A stretch of 64,000 bases of DNA from Lentzea terrae. Lineage in GTDB: Bacteria > Actinomycetota > Actinomycetes > Mycobacteriales > Pseudonocardiaceae. Position 1 is the first letter of the stretch; the number at the start of each line of letters is the position of its first letter. Both the position numbers and the translations under genes were made by a program. Location: NCBI RefSeq assembly GCF_003265345.1, contig NZ_QFWW01000006.1, positions 520,011-584,010 on the forward strand, written 5' to 3'. The notes beneath the pieces were generated by a model. That model was not told the origin of the DNA. It did no database searches and saw nothing but the letters and a program-made list of their open reading frames with translations. Positions 8,171-16,257 of this stretch are shown here, in pieces.

Positions 8171-8845
8171 TCAGGAATAAACGGCGACGTGCGCGTCGTG
8201 CTCCATCAGGTAGCGGTAGAAGGGCGAGCTGGACCGGAACGACCGGGAAAAGAGCTCCCCGAGGTCCAGCAGGAGGGCGACGCTGAGGTCGGGCTCGTCG
8301 AGCTCGGTGTCGACGAACTCGATGCCCGTCTCCTCGAACCCGATCGCGAGCAGCGGTGCCATGGGTGTCGTCGCCGTGTTCACGAACAAGTCGGCGACGA
8401 TGTGCGAGAAACCGTTGCGCAGGCACCAGTGCAGACAGCCCTTGACCAGGGCTCCGAACACGCCGAACGGCATGCCCGCCTGCCGGGTGTTGCGGTACTC
8501 CTTCAGCACCATCAGCCGCTGGCACTCGATCAGCCGCCGGCGGCCGGGGTCGCGCAGCTGCTCGATGGACGTGAACTGCTCGATCGGCAGCTGCTGCGGC
8601 GAGTCCGCGACCAGCCGCATCGTGCCGACGGCCCTGCCGTTCACCGCCGCGACCAGATACGCCGAATGCGGGTGGTACCAGTCCTTGTGCAATGCCGGTG
8701 AATCCGCCGGCAGCCAGCCGTACTCCTGCCCGTAGACCTCGCGCCACAACGTGTCGACGTTGTCCAGATCCGATTCCGAAGTAGCCACGAAAACACCGGA
8801 ATCATTCGACAGAACGGCAGGTTCGTCCACAAATTTCCAGTACAC
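8171..8845 (-). CDS. FeeM/LuxI-like GNAT-fold N-acyltransferase
   Basis: A 224-residue GNAT-fold protein resembling N-acyl amino acid synthases (FeeM) and autoinducer synthases. Features are an early Trp/Tyr-rich substrate segment, the central strand AVGTMRLV, the conserved IECQRLMV segment equivalent to the family ExSRL motif, and a large C-terminal acyl pocket region. It would transfer an acyl chain from acyl-ACP or acyl-CoA to an amine. The GTG start (VYWKFVDEP) was chosen because CCGGAGGG lies five bases upstream; an ATG twelve codons earlier has no such site. It is the first gene of the operon, 35 bases before the halogenase-like gene. Confidence 0.7.
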   Translation of the reverse strand: MYWKFVDEPAVLSNDSGVFVATSESDLDNVDTLWREVYGQEYGWLPADSPALHKDWYHPHSAYLVAAVNGRAVGTMRLVADSPQQLPIEQFTSIEQLRDPGRRRLIECQRLMVLKEYRNTRQAGMPFGVFGALVKGCLHWCLRNGFSHIVADLFVNTATTPMAPLLAIGFEETGIEFVDTELDEPDLSVALLLDLGELFSRSFRSSSPFYRYLMEHDAHVAVYS

Positions 8846-8869
8846 GAAAACCCTCCGGAAGAAACAGCG

Positions 8870-8933
8870 CCCGGCAATCACCGACCTGATCTGCTGCTTT
8901 CGCAGCGTATTGCCGGGTGTTCGAACGTGTCAA
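8870..8933 (-). promoter_or_regulatory. Promoter/operator region of the halogenase-diiron operon
   Basis: Reading toward the operon, a perfect -35 TTGACA (8928-8933) precedes TACGCT (8904-8909) with an 18-bp spacer. GTTCGAAC (8919-8926) lies in the spacer. Taken with CGAAA/TTTCG eleven bases on, it resembles the StrR consensus GTTCGActG-N11-CagTCGAAc with exact half-site spacing (8898-8926). A second dyad, CCCGGCAAT (8870-8878)/ATTGCCGGG (8909-8917), encloses an inner GCTGC/GCAGC hairpin. Activator binding by the adjacent StrR-like protein is inference. Confidence 0.45.
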
Positions 8934-8943
8934 CGCCCGTTCC

Positions 8944-9771
8944 TCAGTGGTTGTGCTCCGACGATTTGCTGCGCCGGGCGACCTCTTCGGCGAGCGACAA
9001 CCACGTCTTCGCACACTCCCCGGCAAGTTGCGCCACGGATTCCAGATGATGCGGCGGAATGGTTTCGAGCACTCGCGCCCAATCCCGGCTGCGCACCAGA
9101 TGCAGATCGAACAGGCGCAGCAGGAAACGCCCTGTCTCGGTCATCCGCATCGACGGGTCCTGCCGCAACGGGTCGTAGAGGCGTTTGAGCTCGACCAGAT
9201 CCTGCGGCGACTCGGGCTCCCGACAGACCGTCTCGTCCTCGCGCCGCGGTTCCGGCGCGCGCGGCCTGCGCACCGCCGGAGTGCCTCGGATTCTGCCGTC
9301 GCGGCCGATCCGGGCCGCCAACTGAGGAACTTCCTCAATCGTGCGCCGCACCGCGCCGACCGTCTTGGGCGACAGGCCGATCATCCCGGCGATCAGGCGG
9401 TCCGACCACTCGCCGTGCGTCCTCAGCAGCCGGGCCGCCGCGGCCTTGCGGTCCGCGAGCGTCAACGGCAGACCGTGCGCGATGTTCGCGCGCACGGCTT
9501 CGACGAACGCCTCGCCCTCGGTCCCGTTGAAGAACCTGACCTCGATGGTCGCCCGCCCGCGCAGCTTGGCCGCGGCGAGCCGGTGTGCCCCGTCGATCAG
9601 TTTCATGGTGGCGCGGTGCACCGTGATCGGCGGCAGCCGCGTGTCCAACTCCGCGAGCAGCCGCACGTGCTCGCTGCTCGCTCCCGCCAGCCGAGGTGAG
9701 TAGCCGTCGCGGACCCGCTCGACCGGGACGTGCTCGATGTCGCCGTAGCCGCCGGCGTCGCTGACTTCCAT
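8944..9771 (-). CDS. StrR-like ParB/Spo0J-domain pathway regulator
   Basis: A 275-residue DNA-binding protein. The N-terminal ParB-like domain has the DGAHRLAAAKLRG motif (about res. 60-72). It is followed by a helix-turn-helix around 142-163 (SDRLIAGMIGLSPKTVGAV), a basic linker and a helical C-terminus. This layout matches the StrR family of cluster-situated activators (StrR, Bbr, Tei15, NovG), which bind GTTCGA-type inverted repeats. It is about 60-70 residues shorter than StrR. It sits immediately upstream of, and in the same orientation as, the halogenase-diiron operon, whose promoter contains a GTTCGAAC half-site. The ATG start has a GGGGGG ribosome site upstream. Confidence 0.8.
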   Translation of the reverse strand: MEVSDAGGYGDIEHVPVERVRDGYSPRLAGASSEHVRLLAELDTRLPPITVHRATMKLIDGAHRLAAAKLRGRATIEVRFFNGTEGEAFVEAVRANIAHGLPLTLADRKAAAARLLRTHGEWSDRLIAGMIGLSPKTVGAVRRTIEEVPQLAARIGRDGRIRGTPAVRRPRAPEPRREDETVCREPESPQDLVELKRLYDPLRQDPSMRMTETGRFLLRLFDLHLVRSRDWARVLETIPPHHLESVAQLAGECAKTWLSLAEEVARRSKSSEHNH

Positions 9772-9800
9772 CTTTGCCCCCCAGGACTAACTCGCGTCGG

Positions 9801-10094
9801 TCAGGTGACTTGGGAACGCGCCCGCCTGCGCACACCCACCGAGCAGGGAATCGGGGTGCCGCCGTTGGCGTCACCTGCGCTCAGCGCGTGACCGAGGTCC
9901 TGCATCGCCTCGTCGCTCAGCACGAACTCGACGTGGTCGCAGTCCTCCGGCTCTGCACCGGGAGCGCCGATGGCCACGCGGAACGACACCCGGTCGTCGT
10001 GATCGCGCGACACCAGCACGAAGCCGTCGACCAGCCCCGCGACGAACTCGCGCGCATACCTGGATTCGCCCATTTCCCCCACTTGTCCGAGCAC
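9801..10094 (-). CDS. Hypothetical protein (97 aa)
   Basis: A short acidic-to-neutral protein with no recognised domain. Its central part (res. ~20-70) alternates hydrophobic and charged residues like a small alpha/beta domain, and its last ten residues are Arg-rich. GTG at 10094 is taken as start; internal GTG (VGEMGES) or ATG (MGESRY) codons four and seven codons on are alternatives, since the GTGGGGGAA stretch could serve as a ribosome site only for codons further downstream. It precedes the StrR-like gene by 29 bases in the same direction and may be cotranscribed with it. Confidence 0.5.
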   Translation of the reverse strand: MLGQVGEMGESRYAREFVAGLVDGFVLVSRDHDDRVSFRVAIGAPGAEPEDCDHVEFVLSDEAMQDLGHALSAGDANGGTPIPCSVGVRRRARSQVT

Positions 10095-10550
10095 GACGGC
10101 AGCACGCCCTTGTGCTCTTGAAAGGCTCGATTCCCCATCAGGCGACTATCGGTGGCGCCCACGAGTCCAAACGCCTTCATGTGGTACCAGAGTCTCCTGA
10201 AACGCGCTAACACCCCGGTTTGTGCGACCTGGTCACCCGCAGCGCCGGCGCCGGCGCCGGACCGATTGGTTCTCCGGGTTCGCGGCAGTCGGCCACACCG
10301 GGAGCAAGAGCATCCACAGTGGATTGCAGGCGGCGAGAAGCGTTGTACGGCAGGGGATGCGCCCCGGAAGCGAACGCAACTCACAACCGACGCCGGAATA
10401 TTGTGAGGACCGCGCAATTCCAACTCGTGCAGAATGGGACGTCATACGCACTTCACCGAATTGGGGCAACCGCAAACACACACCGTGACTGGCCCACCAG
10501 GCTTCGTCATACGTCGCATTTGTCATCCTGAAACAGTCGCGACCAAGCCG
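10095..10550. other. Intergenic stretch without a supported gene
   Basis: About 450 bases of somewhat lower GC separate the StrR-side genes from the binding-protein gene. Short open frames exist on both strands, but none has a convincing ribosome site or recognisable product. It presumably holds the promoter for the minus-strand gene starting at 10094; no clear -35/-10 pair was identified. Confidence 0.5.
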
Positions 10551-10583
10551 AAAGGGGCCTCACCGGACGGTGAGGCCCCTTTT
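10551..10583 (-). terminator. Rho-independent terminator, strong hairpin
   Basis: A perfect 14-bp stem, AAAGGGGCCTCACC (10551-10564) with GGTGAGGCCCCTTT, closes a four-base loop GGAC. It lies 13 bases beyond the stop of the binding-protein gene. T runs flank both sides, so it can work in either direction. Confidence 0.85.
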
Positions 10584-10596
10584 CATGAGGCAAGCC

Positions 10597-11835
10597 TTAC
10601 TTGGCGCGGGTGCCCTTGGCCTTCACCAGCTCGGACTCGAAGAGCTCCTCCACCGTCGTCAGACCGCCGGGCGCCGACCGGTCCACCTTGGTGATGTACG
10701 ACTGCGTGGACGAGGGCCGCCCCACCAGCGAGTAGTGCAGCGCACCGGTCAGCCCCTGGGTGTCCAGACCGTTGGTGTCGTGGAACGCCTTGAGCACGCC
10801 GTCGCGCGTGAGGTCGCCGTTCTTGCACGCCTTCTCCACGACCGCGAGGAACACCTTCGCGACGGTGTAGCCGTGGTCGACGTAGAGCGCGGGCTTGTCG
10901 TTGGGGTAGTTCTTGTTGAACGCCGCCGCCACCTCACGTGGGCCGGCCTGAGTGCCGGTGAACGGTGCCACGGACGTCACCACGGACACCTGCTTCTCGA
11001 CCGCGGCGGCGACCGGCGAGTCCAGGAGCGCGGGGTCGTAGCCGACGACGTTGACCATGAACGGCACGTCCCACTTCAACGCCGCTGCGACGCCCACCGC
11101 GGCGGCGGTCTGCGCGGGCGCGGTGCTCAGCACGATGGCCTTGGCGCCCTGGGCCTTCAGCGCGGCGATCTGCTGCGTCAAGTCGGCCCTGGTCTCGTCG
11201 ATCGGCTGCTCGGCGATCTTCATGTTCCACTGCTGGCCGACGAACCGGCTGCCCTCGACGGCGTTGTCGCCGTAGCTGCCCGTGACGTACACGTGGCCAA
11301 CCGTGTCGCCCTCCTTGATGACGCCACGGCGCTTGTAGTGGTCGAGCCCGTTGATGACGTCGAGGTCGTAGGTGGTGCCCACGATCATCATGTGCGGGTT
11401 GCCGAGCAGCGACGCGGCCCACGACGCGGGCGCGGTCAGCGTGCGGGTCTGCATGATGTCGGGCTCGATGGCCGCGGTCATCGGCGTGCCCGCCAGTTCC
11501 AGCAGGCCCAGGACCTGCGGCTCCAGGTCGAAGTAGGCGTCGAGCGCCTTCTGCACGTCGTACGCGTGGTCCTTCAGCTTGAGCTCGACCCGCCGGCCGC
11601 AGATGCCACCGCGGTCGTTGACCTGCTTCAGGTACAGCTCGTAGCCCTTCATGCGGGTCAGCGCAGAGGCTTTGAACGGACCTGTCATGTCCGTGAGGAT
11701 GCCGAGCGAGATCGTGTCACCAGTGACGCCCGGTCCGGTTTTGACCTGGGGTTTCTGGTCTTCCTTCGCCCCGCAGCCGGCCGCTAGGACGGCGAGCGCT
11801 AAGGCGGTGGGCAGTACACGACGGCGGAAGGGCAT
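10597..11835 (-). CDS. Lipoprotein ABC-type substrate-binding protein (LivJ-like)
   Basis: A 412-residue periplasmic-binding-protein type 1 lipoprotein like branched-chain amino acid or amide receptors. A basic N-terminus, hydrophobic segment and lipobox LAAGC (lipidated Cys21) give membrane anchoring outside the cell. The body starts with TGDTISLGILTDMTGPF, typical of the family. The start MPFRRR was chosen because GAGGA lies six bases upstream; an earlier in-frame ATG ten codons up lacks a site. No permease or ATPase genes adjoin it, so it is an orphan receptor that must use a distant transporter or act as a sensor. The strong terminator just downstream makes it monocistronic. Confidence 0.85.
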   Translation of the reverse strand: MPFRRRVLPTALALAVLAAGCGAKEDQKPQVKTGPGVTGDTISLGILTDMTGPFKASALTRMKGYELYLKQVNDRGGICGRRVELKLKDHAYDVQKALDAYFDLEPQVLGLLELAGTPMTAAIEPDIMQTRTLTAPASWAASLLGNPHMMIVGTTYDLDVINGLDHYKRRGVIKEGDTVGHVYVTGSYGDNAVEGSRFVGQQWNMKIAEQPIDETRADLTQQIAALKAQGAKAIVLSTAPAQTAAAVGVAAALKWDVPFMVNVVGYDPALLDSPVAAAVEKQVSVVTSVAPFTGTQAGPREVAAAFNKNYPNDKPALYVDHGYTVAKVFLAVVEKACKNGDLTRDGVLKAFHDTNGLDTQGLTGALHYSLVGRPSSTQSYITKVDRSAPGGLTTVEELFESELVKAKGTRAK

Positions 11836-11863
11836 GCAGAGTCCTCGTTCGAGAGTTCGCGAC

Positions 11864-11895
11864 ATACTAAGCGGTAGCTCAGTATTCGTTGAGCT
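11864..11895 (-). promoter_or_regulatory. Putative promoter/dyad upstream of the binding-protein gene
   Basis: On the minus strand TAGTAT (11864-11869) is a good -10 match 29 bases before the start codon. Just upstream is the inverted repeat AGCTCA (11876-11881)/TGAGCT (11890-11895) with an 8-bp spacer, placed where a -35 or an operator would lie; the -35 itself is poor. Confidence 0.3.
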
Positions 11896-12041
11896 GTCAC
11901 AGAATTGCCTCTCTATGTGCTACGTGCCACACAATCGTTAGGTTCATGTGACTACCGTTCGACTACTGTGTGTGCTATTTCTTCGGCGCCGAACGAAATG
12001 AGATACGGCGTTGTCGATCACTTTTCGGGTATCCGAACGGC

Positions 12042-12581
12042 ATGGCTGATGACGTGATCACCTTGCTGCACCGCCAGCACGAGAACATCCGAACGCTGTT
12101 CGCCGAGGTCGAGGCTGCCGTTGGCGACGAACGCAAAGACGCGTGGCATCGGTTGGTGCGTCTGCTCTCCGTCCACGAGACCGCGGAGGAGGAGATCGTC
12201 CATCCCGCCATCAAGCGCGTGAGCGGCGGCGAGCCGATCGTGGACGCACGGGTCGCGGAGGAGCGACGCGCCAAGGAGCTCCTCAGCACGATGGACGACA
12301 TGGGGCCCGACGCCGAGGGCTTCGACACCCTGCTCGTGCAGCTGCGTGACGACGTGCTCGCGCACGCGGACCACGAGGAGCAGGCCGAGTTCCCGCTGCT
12401 GCGCAAGGTGCACGACCAGGAACGGCTCGAACGGATGGCGCGCGCGGTGGAGGCCGCTGAAGCGATCGCGCCGACCCACCCGCACCCCGGTGTCGAGAGC
12501 CCGGTCGCGAACCTGGCACTCGGCCCGCTCGTGGCCGTGGTGGACAAGGCCAGGGACGCGATCCGCAAGGTGCTCGGGTGA
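12042..12581 (+). CDS. Hemerythrin HHE domain protein
   Basis: A 179-residue protein with hemerythrin-type metal-binding helices: HRQHENI near the N-terminus, VHETAEEEIVHPAI in the middle, and HADHEEQAEF further on. These supply the His/Glu ligands of a non-heme diiron site that binds O2 or senses oxygen or nitric oxide. Function in the cell is not determined by sequence. The start at MADDVITLLH begins directly at the domain; the upstream in-frame Met would add 24 residues without similarity to the fold. It overlaps the epimerase gene by four bases (GTGA). Confidence 0.85.
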   Translation: MADDVITLLHRQHENIRTLFAEVEAAVGDERKDAWHRLVRLLSVHETAEEEIVHPAIKRVSGGEPIVDARVAEERRAKELLSTMDDMGPDAEGFDTLLVQLRDDVLAHADHEEQAEFPLLRKVHDQERLERMARAVEAAEAIAPTHPHPGVESPVANLALGPLVAVVDKARDAIRKVLG

Positions 12582-13399
12582 GGGTCGTCGTCACCGGCGG
12601 CAGCGGTAACGTCGGCACCGCACTAAGGCGTCACCTCGAGTTCGATGACATCGGTGTGGACGTGCGCACGCTGTCGTCATTGAGGGACGCCATCAGCGGT
12701 GCCGACGTCGTCGTGCACCTGGCGTGGGCGATCAAACCGACCGACCGCCAGACGAACGTCGACGGCAGCGAGCACGTGCTCGCTGCCTGCGTCAAAGAAG
12801 ATGTCGGCCACCTGATCTGTGCGTCGTCGGTCGCGGCCTACGCACCGTCGGCGCGCTACAGCCGTGTGGACGAGTCGTGGCCGACGACAGGCATCCCTGG
12901 CAGCACGTACAGCGCGCACAAGGTCCGGCTGGAAGAGATGATCAGGCGCTACCCGTTGCCGTGCACGGTCATCAGGCCGTGCGGCATCGCGCAGGCGTCG
13001 GCCGCCCAGCAGCTGCGACGGTGGCTCCTCAGCCGTTGGCTCTCCCCGAAGCTGCTGCCGTTGCTGCCGATCCCGTTGTGGAACGACCTGCGCCTTCAGC
13101 TCGTGCACTCCGACGACGTGGCGCGCGCGATCGTGCAGATTGTGCAGCGACGCGCGTTGGGCGCCTTCAACCTCGCCGCCGAACCGGTCCTGACCGCGCC
13201 GATGATCGCTCAGCACGTCGGCGCCGGCCGGCTCGCGATGCCGTACCCGCTGATCGAGAAGCTGGCCGGGCGCGACGGCTCGGATCGGACTGCAGCCGCT
13301 GACCCCCGAGTGGGTCCGGATGGCCGATCAGGCGCCTCTGGTGCGGACCACCCGAGCGCATCAAGATCTGGAATGGTGGCCGGAACACGACGCACGTGA
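12578..13399 (+). CDS. NAD-dependent epimerase/dehydratase, apparently frameshifted near its C-terminus
   Basis: A Rossmann-fold SDR protein: VTGGSGNVG cofactor loop (res. 5-13), DVVVHLAW, catalytic-type SxxY-xxxK region (STYSAHK). It acts on an unknown sugar or small-molecule substrate. After IEKLAG (about 13267) the frame becomes low-complexity (DGSDRTAAADPRV) and stops at 13399. The +1 frame from the same point reads on as a normal family C-terminus (ARIGLQPLTPEWVRM, then WWPEHDARDVL) and ends at 13451, inside the next gene's start. One extra G in the GGG run at about 13268-13270 explains this. It is either a real inactivating frameshift or a sequencing error; the rest is intact. Confidence 0.7.
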   Translation: MRVVVTGGSGNVGTALRRHLEFDDIGVDVRTLSSLRDAISGADVVVHLAWAIKPTDRQTNVDGSEHVLAACVKEDVGHLICASSVAAYAPSARYSRVDESWPTTGIPGSTYSAHKVRLEEMIRRYPLPCTVIRPCGIAQASAAQQLRRWLLSRWLSPKLLPLLPIPLWNDLRLQLVHSDDVARAIVQIVQRRALGAFNLAAEPVLTAPMIAQHVGAGRLAMPYPLIEKLAGRDGSDRTAAADPRVGPDGRSGASGADHPSASRSGMVAGTRRT

Positions 13400-13437
13400 T
13401 GTGCTGCGTGAGGTGGTCACGGCAATGGGAGGCGTGC

Positions 13438-14976
13438 GTGAACGAGGTTGACGCGGTCGTCATCGGCTCAGGCCCGAACGGCCTGGTCGCGGCGACCCTG
13501 CTGGCGGACGCGGGCTGGGACGTCCTGGTCCTGGAGCAGCGCGCCACGCCCGGCGGCGCCGTCACGTCGGCCGAGATCACCGCACCGGGCTTCACGAACG
13601 ACGTCTACAGCGCGTTCTACCCCCTCGGCCTCGGTTCGCCGGTCATCGGCGCGTTGAACCTCGACGTGCAGTGGCAACACGCACCGGCCGTGCTCGCCCA
13701 CGTCCTGCCCGACGACCGCGTGGCCCTCCTCTCTCGCGAGGTGGAAGCCACCGCGAAGTCCGTCGGCGCCTTCGCACACGCCGACGCCGACCGCTGGCAG
13801 GCCGAGTTCGCACGTTGGCTCTCCGTCCGTGACGCCGTGCTCGACTCACTGCTGCGTCCGTTCCCACCGGTGCGTGGCGGTCTCTCGCTGCTGCGGTCCG
13901 CAGGCGTTGCCGACGCCCTACGCCTGGCGCGCACGCTAACGCTGCCGGTGCGCCGTCTGGGCGAGGAACTGTTCGAAGGCGACGGCGCACGTGTGTTGTT
14001 GGCAGGCAACACGATGCACACGGACCTCGGCCCGGACCAGGCCGGCGGCGCGGGCTTCGGCTGGCTCCTGGCCATGCTCGGCCAGGACGTCGGCAACCCG
14101 GTCCCGCGCGGCGGCGCAGGCGAACTGACGGCTTCTCTGGTGCGCCGTTTCGGCGGGCGCATCGAAACCAACGCGCGTGTGTCTGGTGTCCTCCACGCCC
14201 GTGGTGTCGCTGTTGGTGTGCGTCTGGCAGACGGCTCCGTCGTGCGCGCACGCCGAGCCGTCCTGGCCGACATCCCCGCACCGTCGCTCTACCTCGACCT
14301 CATCGGCGGCGACGCACTGCCGTCCCGCCTCGCCGAGGACCTGCGCAAGTTCCAGTGGGACGGCGACACGATCAAGGTGGACTGGGCGCTGTCCGGCCCG
14401 ATCCCGTGGACCAACCCGGAAGCAGCCCAGGCCGGCACCGTCCACCTCGGCGGCGACCTGAACGGCATGGCGGGTTTCGCTCACGAGCTGGCCTGCGGCA
14501 AGGTCCCGCGCACCCCGTTCATGATCATGGGCCAGATGACGACGACCGACCCGTCCCGCTCCCCCGCCGGCACCGAGGCCGCCTGGGGCTACACGCACGT
14601 CCCGCTGGGCGGCAAGTGGACGGACGACCGCCTCAAGCGCCGCGCCGACCGCATCGAGCAGGTCATCGAGGAACGCGCGCCGGGCTTCCGCTCCCGCATC
14701 GTCAAGCGCTCGGTCCTGGGTCCCGAGCAGATCGGCACGGTCAACGGCGGCACGGCGGCCATCCACCAACAGCTGATCTTCCGGCCGGTGCCCGGTCTCG
14801 GCCGCGCGGACACGCCGTTCGACCGGCTCTACCTGGCGGGCTCGTCGGCGTGGCCGGGCGGTGGCGTGCACGGGGCGGCGGGGGCGAACGCGGCACGGGC
14901 GGCGCTGGCGCGGTGGGGCGCGGCGGGCGGCCTGTACAAGGCGCTGATCCAGGGCATGCAGAAAGCGCTCTACTGA
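13438..14976 (+). CDS. Phytoene desaturase-like FAD-dependent oxidoreductase
   Basis: A 512-residue flavoprotein of the CrtI/COG1233 type. The N-terminal FAD motif is VIGSGPNGLVAATLLADAG followed by the acidic VLEQR and GGAVTSAE. The C-terminal FAD-contact segment is DRLYLAGSSAWPGGGVHGAAGANAA. Such enzymes desaturate carotenoid or other polyene/prenyl substrates, but many actinobacterial members are uncharacterised and no carotenoid genes are near. GTG at 13438 was chosen for its GGGAGG site five bases upstream; it lies 12 bases before the end of the restored epimerase frame. It converges with the ABC ATPase gene and overlaps it by seven bases. Confidence 0.85.
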   Translation: MNEVDAVVIGSGPNGLVAATLLADAGWDVLVLEQRATPGGAVTSAEITAPGFTNDVYSAFYPLGLGSPVIGALNLDVQWQHAPAVLAHVLPDDRVALLSREVEATAKSVGAFAHADADRWQAEFARWLSVRDAVLDSLLRPFPPVRGGLSLLRSAGVADALRLARTLTLPVRRLGEELFEGDGARVLLAGNTMHTDLGPDQAGGAGFGWLLAMLGQDVGNPVPRGGAGELTASLVRRFGGRIETNARVSGVLHARGVAVGVRLADGSVVRARRAVLADIPAPSLYLDLIGGDALPSRLAEDLRKFQWDGDTIKVDWALSGPIPWTNPEAAQAGTVHLGGDLNGMAGFAHELACGKVPRTPFMIMGQMTTTDPSRSPAGTEAAWGYTHVPLGGKWTDDRLKRRADRIEQVIEERAPGFRSRIVKRSVLGPEQIGTVNGGTAAIHQQLIFRPVPGLGRADTPFDRLYLAGSSAWPGGGVHGAAGANAARAALARWGAAGGLYKALIQGMQKALY

Positions 14977-15833
14977 CGAGCGAGCTTGCGCGTCCGCGCC
15001 GCCCGCAAATACCCCATCACCAACGCCTCCAGGTCGGGATGCGTGCTGTCCCAACCAGAAGGCACAGATCCACCACGCACCAACGCAGTCGTCTGCCGCG
15101 CCGTGTGCGAGGAATCGACCACAACACCGTCCGTCTCCAACGAAACCTCAGCAGGCCCGACCACGACCCGATGGTCGCCCAAGATCTCGTCGATCTCCCC
15201 AGCCACCTGCACCCGCCCCTGGTCGAGCAGCAACAGGTGGTCGCACACATCCCCGAGGTCGGTCAACAGATGGGAAGACAGCAAAACCGTCGTCCCCCGT
15301 TCCGCCACCTCGGTCATGACGATCCGCAACGTCTCGTCGCGCGCCAACGGGTCGAGGTCGGACAACGGCTCGTCCAAAAGCAACACCTTGGGCAACCGGC
15401 CCAGCGCGAACGCGATCGCCACCTGCGTGCGCGCGCCGGCGGACAGGTTGCCCACGCGAGCGTCTTTGTCCACGCCCGCAAGGAGATCGAGCACCTCGAA
15501 GGCGCGGGCGGCGGACCAGCAGTCGTTCAGCGCGGCGCCCGCCCGCATCATCTCGCGCACGGTGAACTGGTCGTACAACGGACGTTTCTGGGTCAGCAGC
15601 GACACGTCGGGATGCATCTGGCCGCGCACCGGGGTGCCGTGCACGCTCACCGTGCCGGAAGTAGGCCGAGCGAGACCGGCGATCAACGACAGCAACGTCG
15701 ATTTGCCGGCCCCGTTCGGCCCGACGAGCCCCGTGACGCTGCCCGAAGGCAAGGAAAAGCTGCAGTCGTCGAGCGCGCGCACGCGGCCGAAGTGCTTGGC
15801 CACGTTCGAAGCGTGCACCGGGCTGGCGTTCAT
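14970..15833 (-). CDS. ABC transporter ATP-binding protein
   Basis: A 287-residue ATPase: Walker A GPNGAGKST, signature LSAGARTQVA, Walker B VLLLDEPLSDLD, H-loop SSHLL. It has a roughly 70-residue C-terminal extension of unknown role. The signature lacks the usual LSGGQ. The start ATG has TGGAG six bases upstream; it follows the GntR gene by 19 bases. It is the last gene of an operon ATPase-permease-GntR-ATPase with no permease of its own beside it, so it either shares the single permease or acts with one elsewhere. Substrate unknown; YtrA-type operons are often linked to cell-envelope stress export. Confidence 0.85.
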   Translation of the reverse strand: MNASPVHASNVAKHFGRVRALDDCSFSLPSGSVTGLVGPNGAGKSTLLSLIAGLARPTSGTVSVHGTPVRGQMHPDVSLLTQKRPLYDQFTVREMMRAGAALNDCWSAARAFEVLDLLAGVDKDARVGNLSAGARTQVAIAFALGRLPKVLLLDEPLSDLDPLARDETLRIVMTEVAERGTTVLLSSHLLTDLGDVCDHLLLLDQGRVQVAGEIDEILGDHRVVVGPAEVSLETDGVVVDSSHTARQTTALVRGGSVPSGWDSTHPDLEALVMGYLRAARTRKLARQ

Positions 15834-15852
15834 CAAGACTCCACAGTGGACA

Positions 15853-16242
15853 TCAGTAGTGCGCCGACCGCACGTCCGTGTAGATCGCGTCGACCTCGTC
15901 GACCGACAGGCCCTCGTCCACGGCGCGACCCATCCACTGGTCGAGGTCCTGCCGCAACGGCGCGTCCGGCCGTGCGAAGGAGGTGGCGAGCGACGCCGTG
16001 ATGAACGTGCCCATGCCCCGGCGGCCTTCGACGAGGCCCTCGTGTTCGAGTTCGCGGTACGCCTTCAGCACGGTGTTGGGGTTGACCCTGGTGGCCTCCA
16101 CCACCTCCCGTGCCGTCGGCAGCTTGTCGCCGGGGCCCAGCAGTCCCATCCGCATCGCCTGCTTGACCTGCGCGGCGATCTGGAGGTAGGTGGACACCCC
16201 TGAGTGCCGATCGATGCGAAACTCGATCACGCCGCCCAGCAT
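15853..16242 (-). CDS. GntR-family (YtrA subfamily) transcriptional regulator
   Basis: A 129-residue repressor: winged HTH at about residues 12-78 (YLQIAAQVKQAM, LPTAREVVEATRVNPNTVLKAYRELEHEGLV, GMGTFI) and a short helical tail, the size and plan of YtrA regulators, which have no large effector domain. These usually repress their own ABC operon. The perfect inverted repeat 35 bases upstream of the first gene of this operon (17997-18026) is the likely target. ATG at 16242 is used; a GTG four codons in (VIEFRID) is an alternative. Confidence 0.85.
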   Translation of the reverse strand: MLGGVIEFRIDRHSGVSTYLQIAAQVKQAMRMGLLGPGDKLPTAREVVEATRVNPNTVLKAYRELEHEGLVEGRRGMGTFITASLATSFARPDAPLRQDLDQWMGRAVDEGLSVDEVDAIYTDVRSAHY

Positions 16243-16257
16243 AGGGTGCCCACTCTC

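Noticed and set aside
10152..10406. 84-codon plus-strand frame in the intergenic gap
   Set aside because: No ribosome site, no recognisable features, and overlapping frames of similar length exist on both strands.
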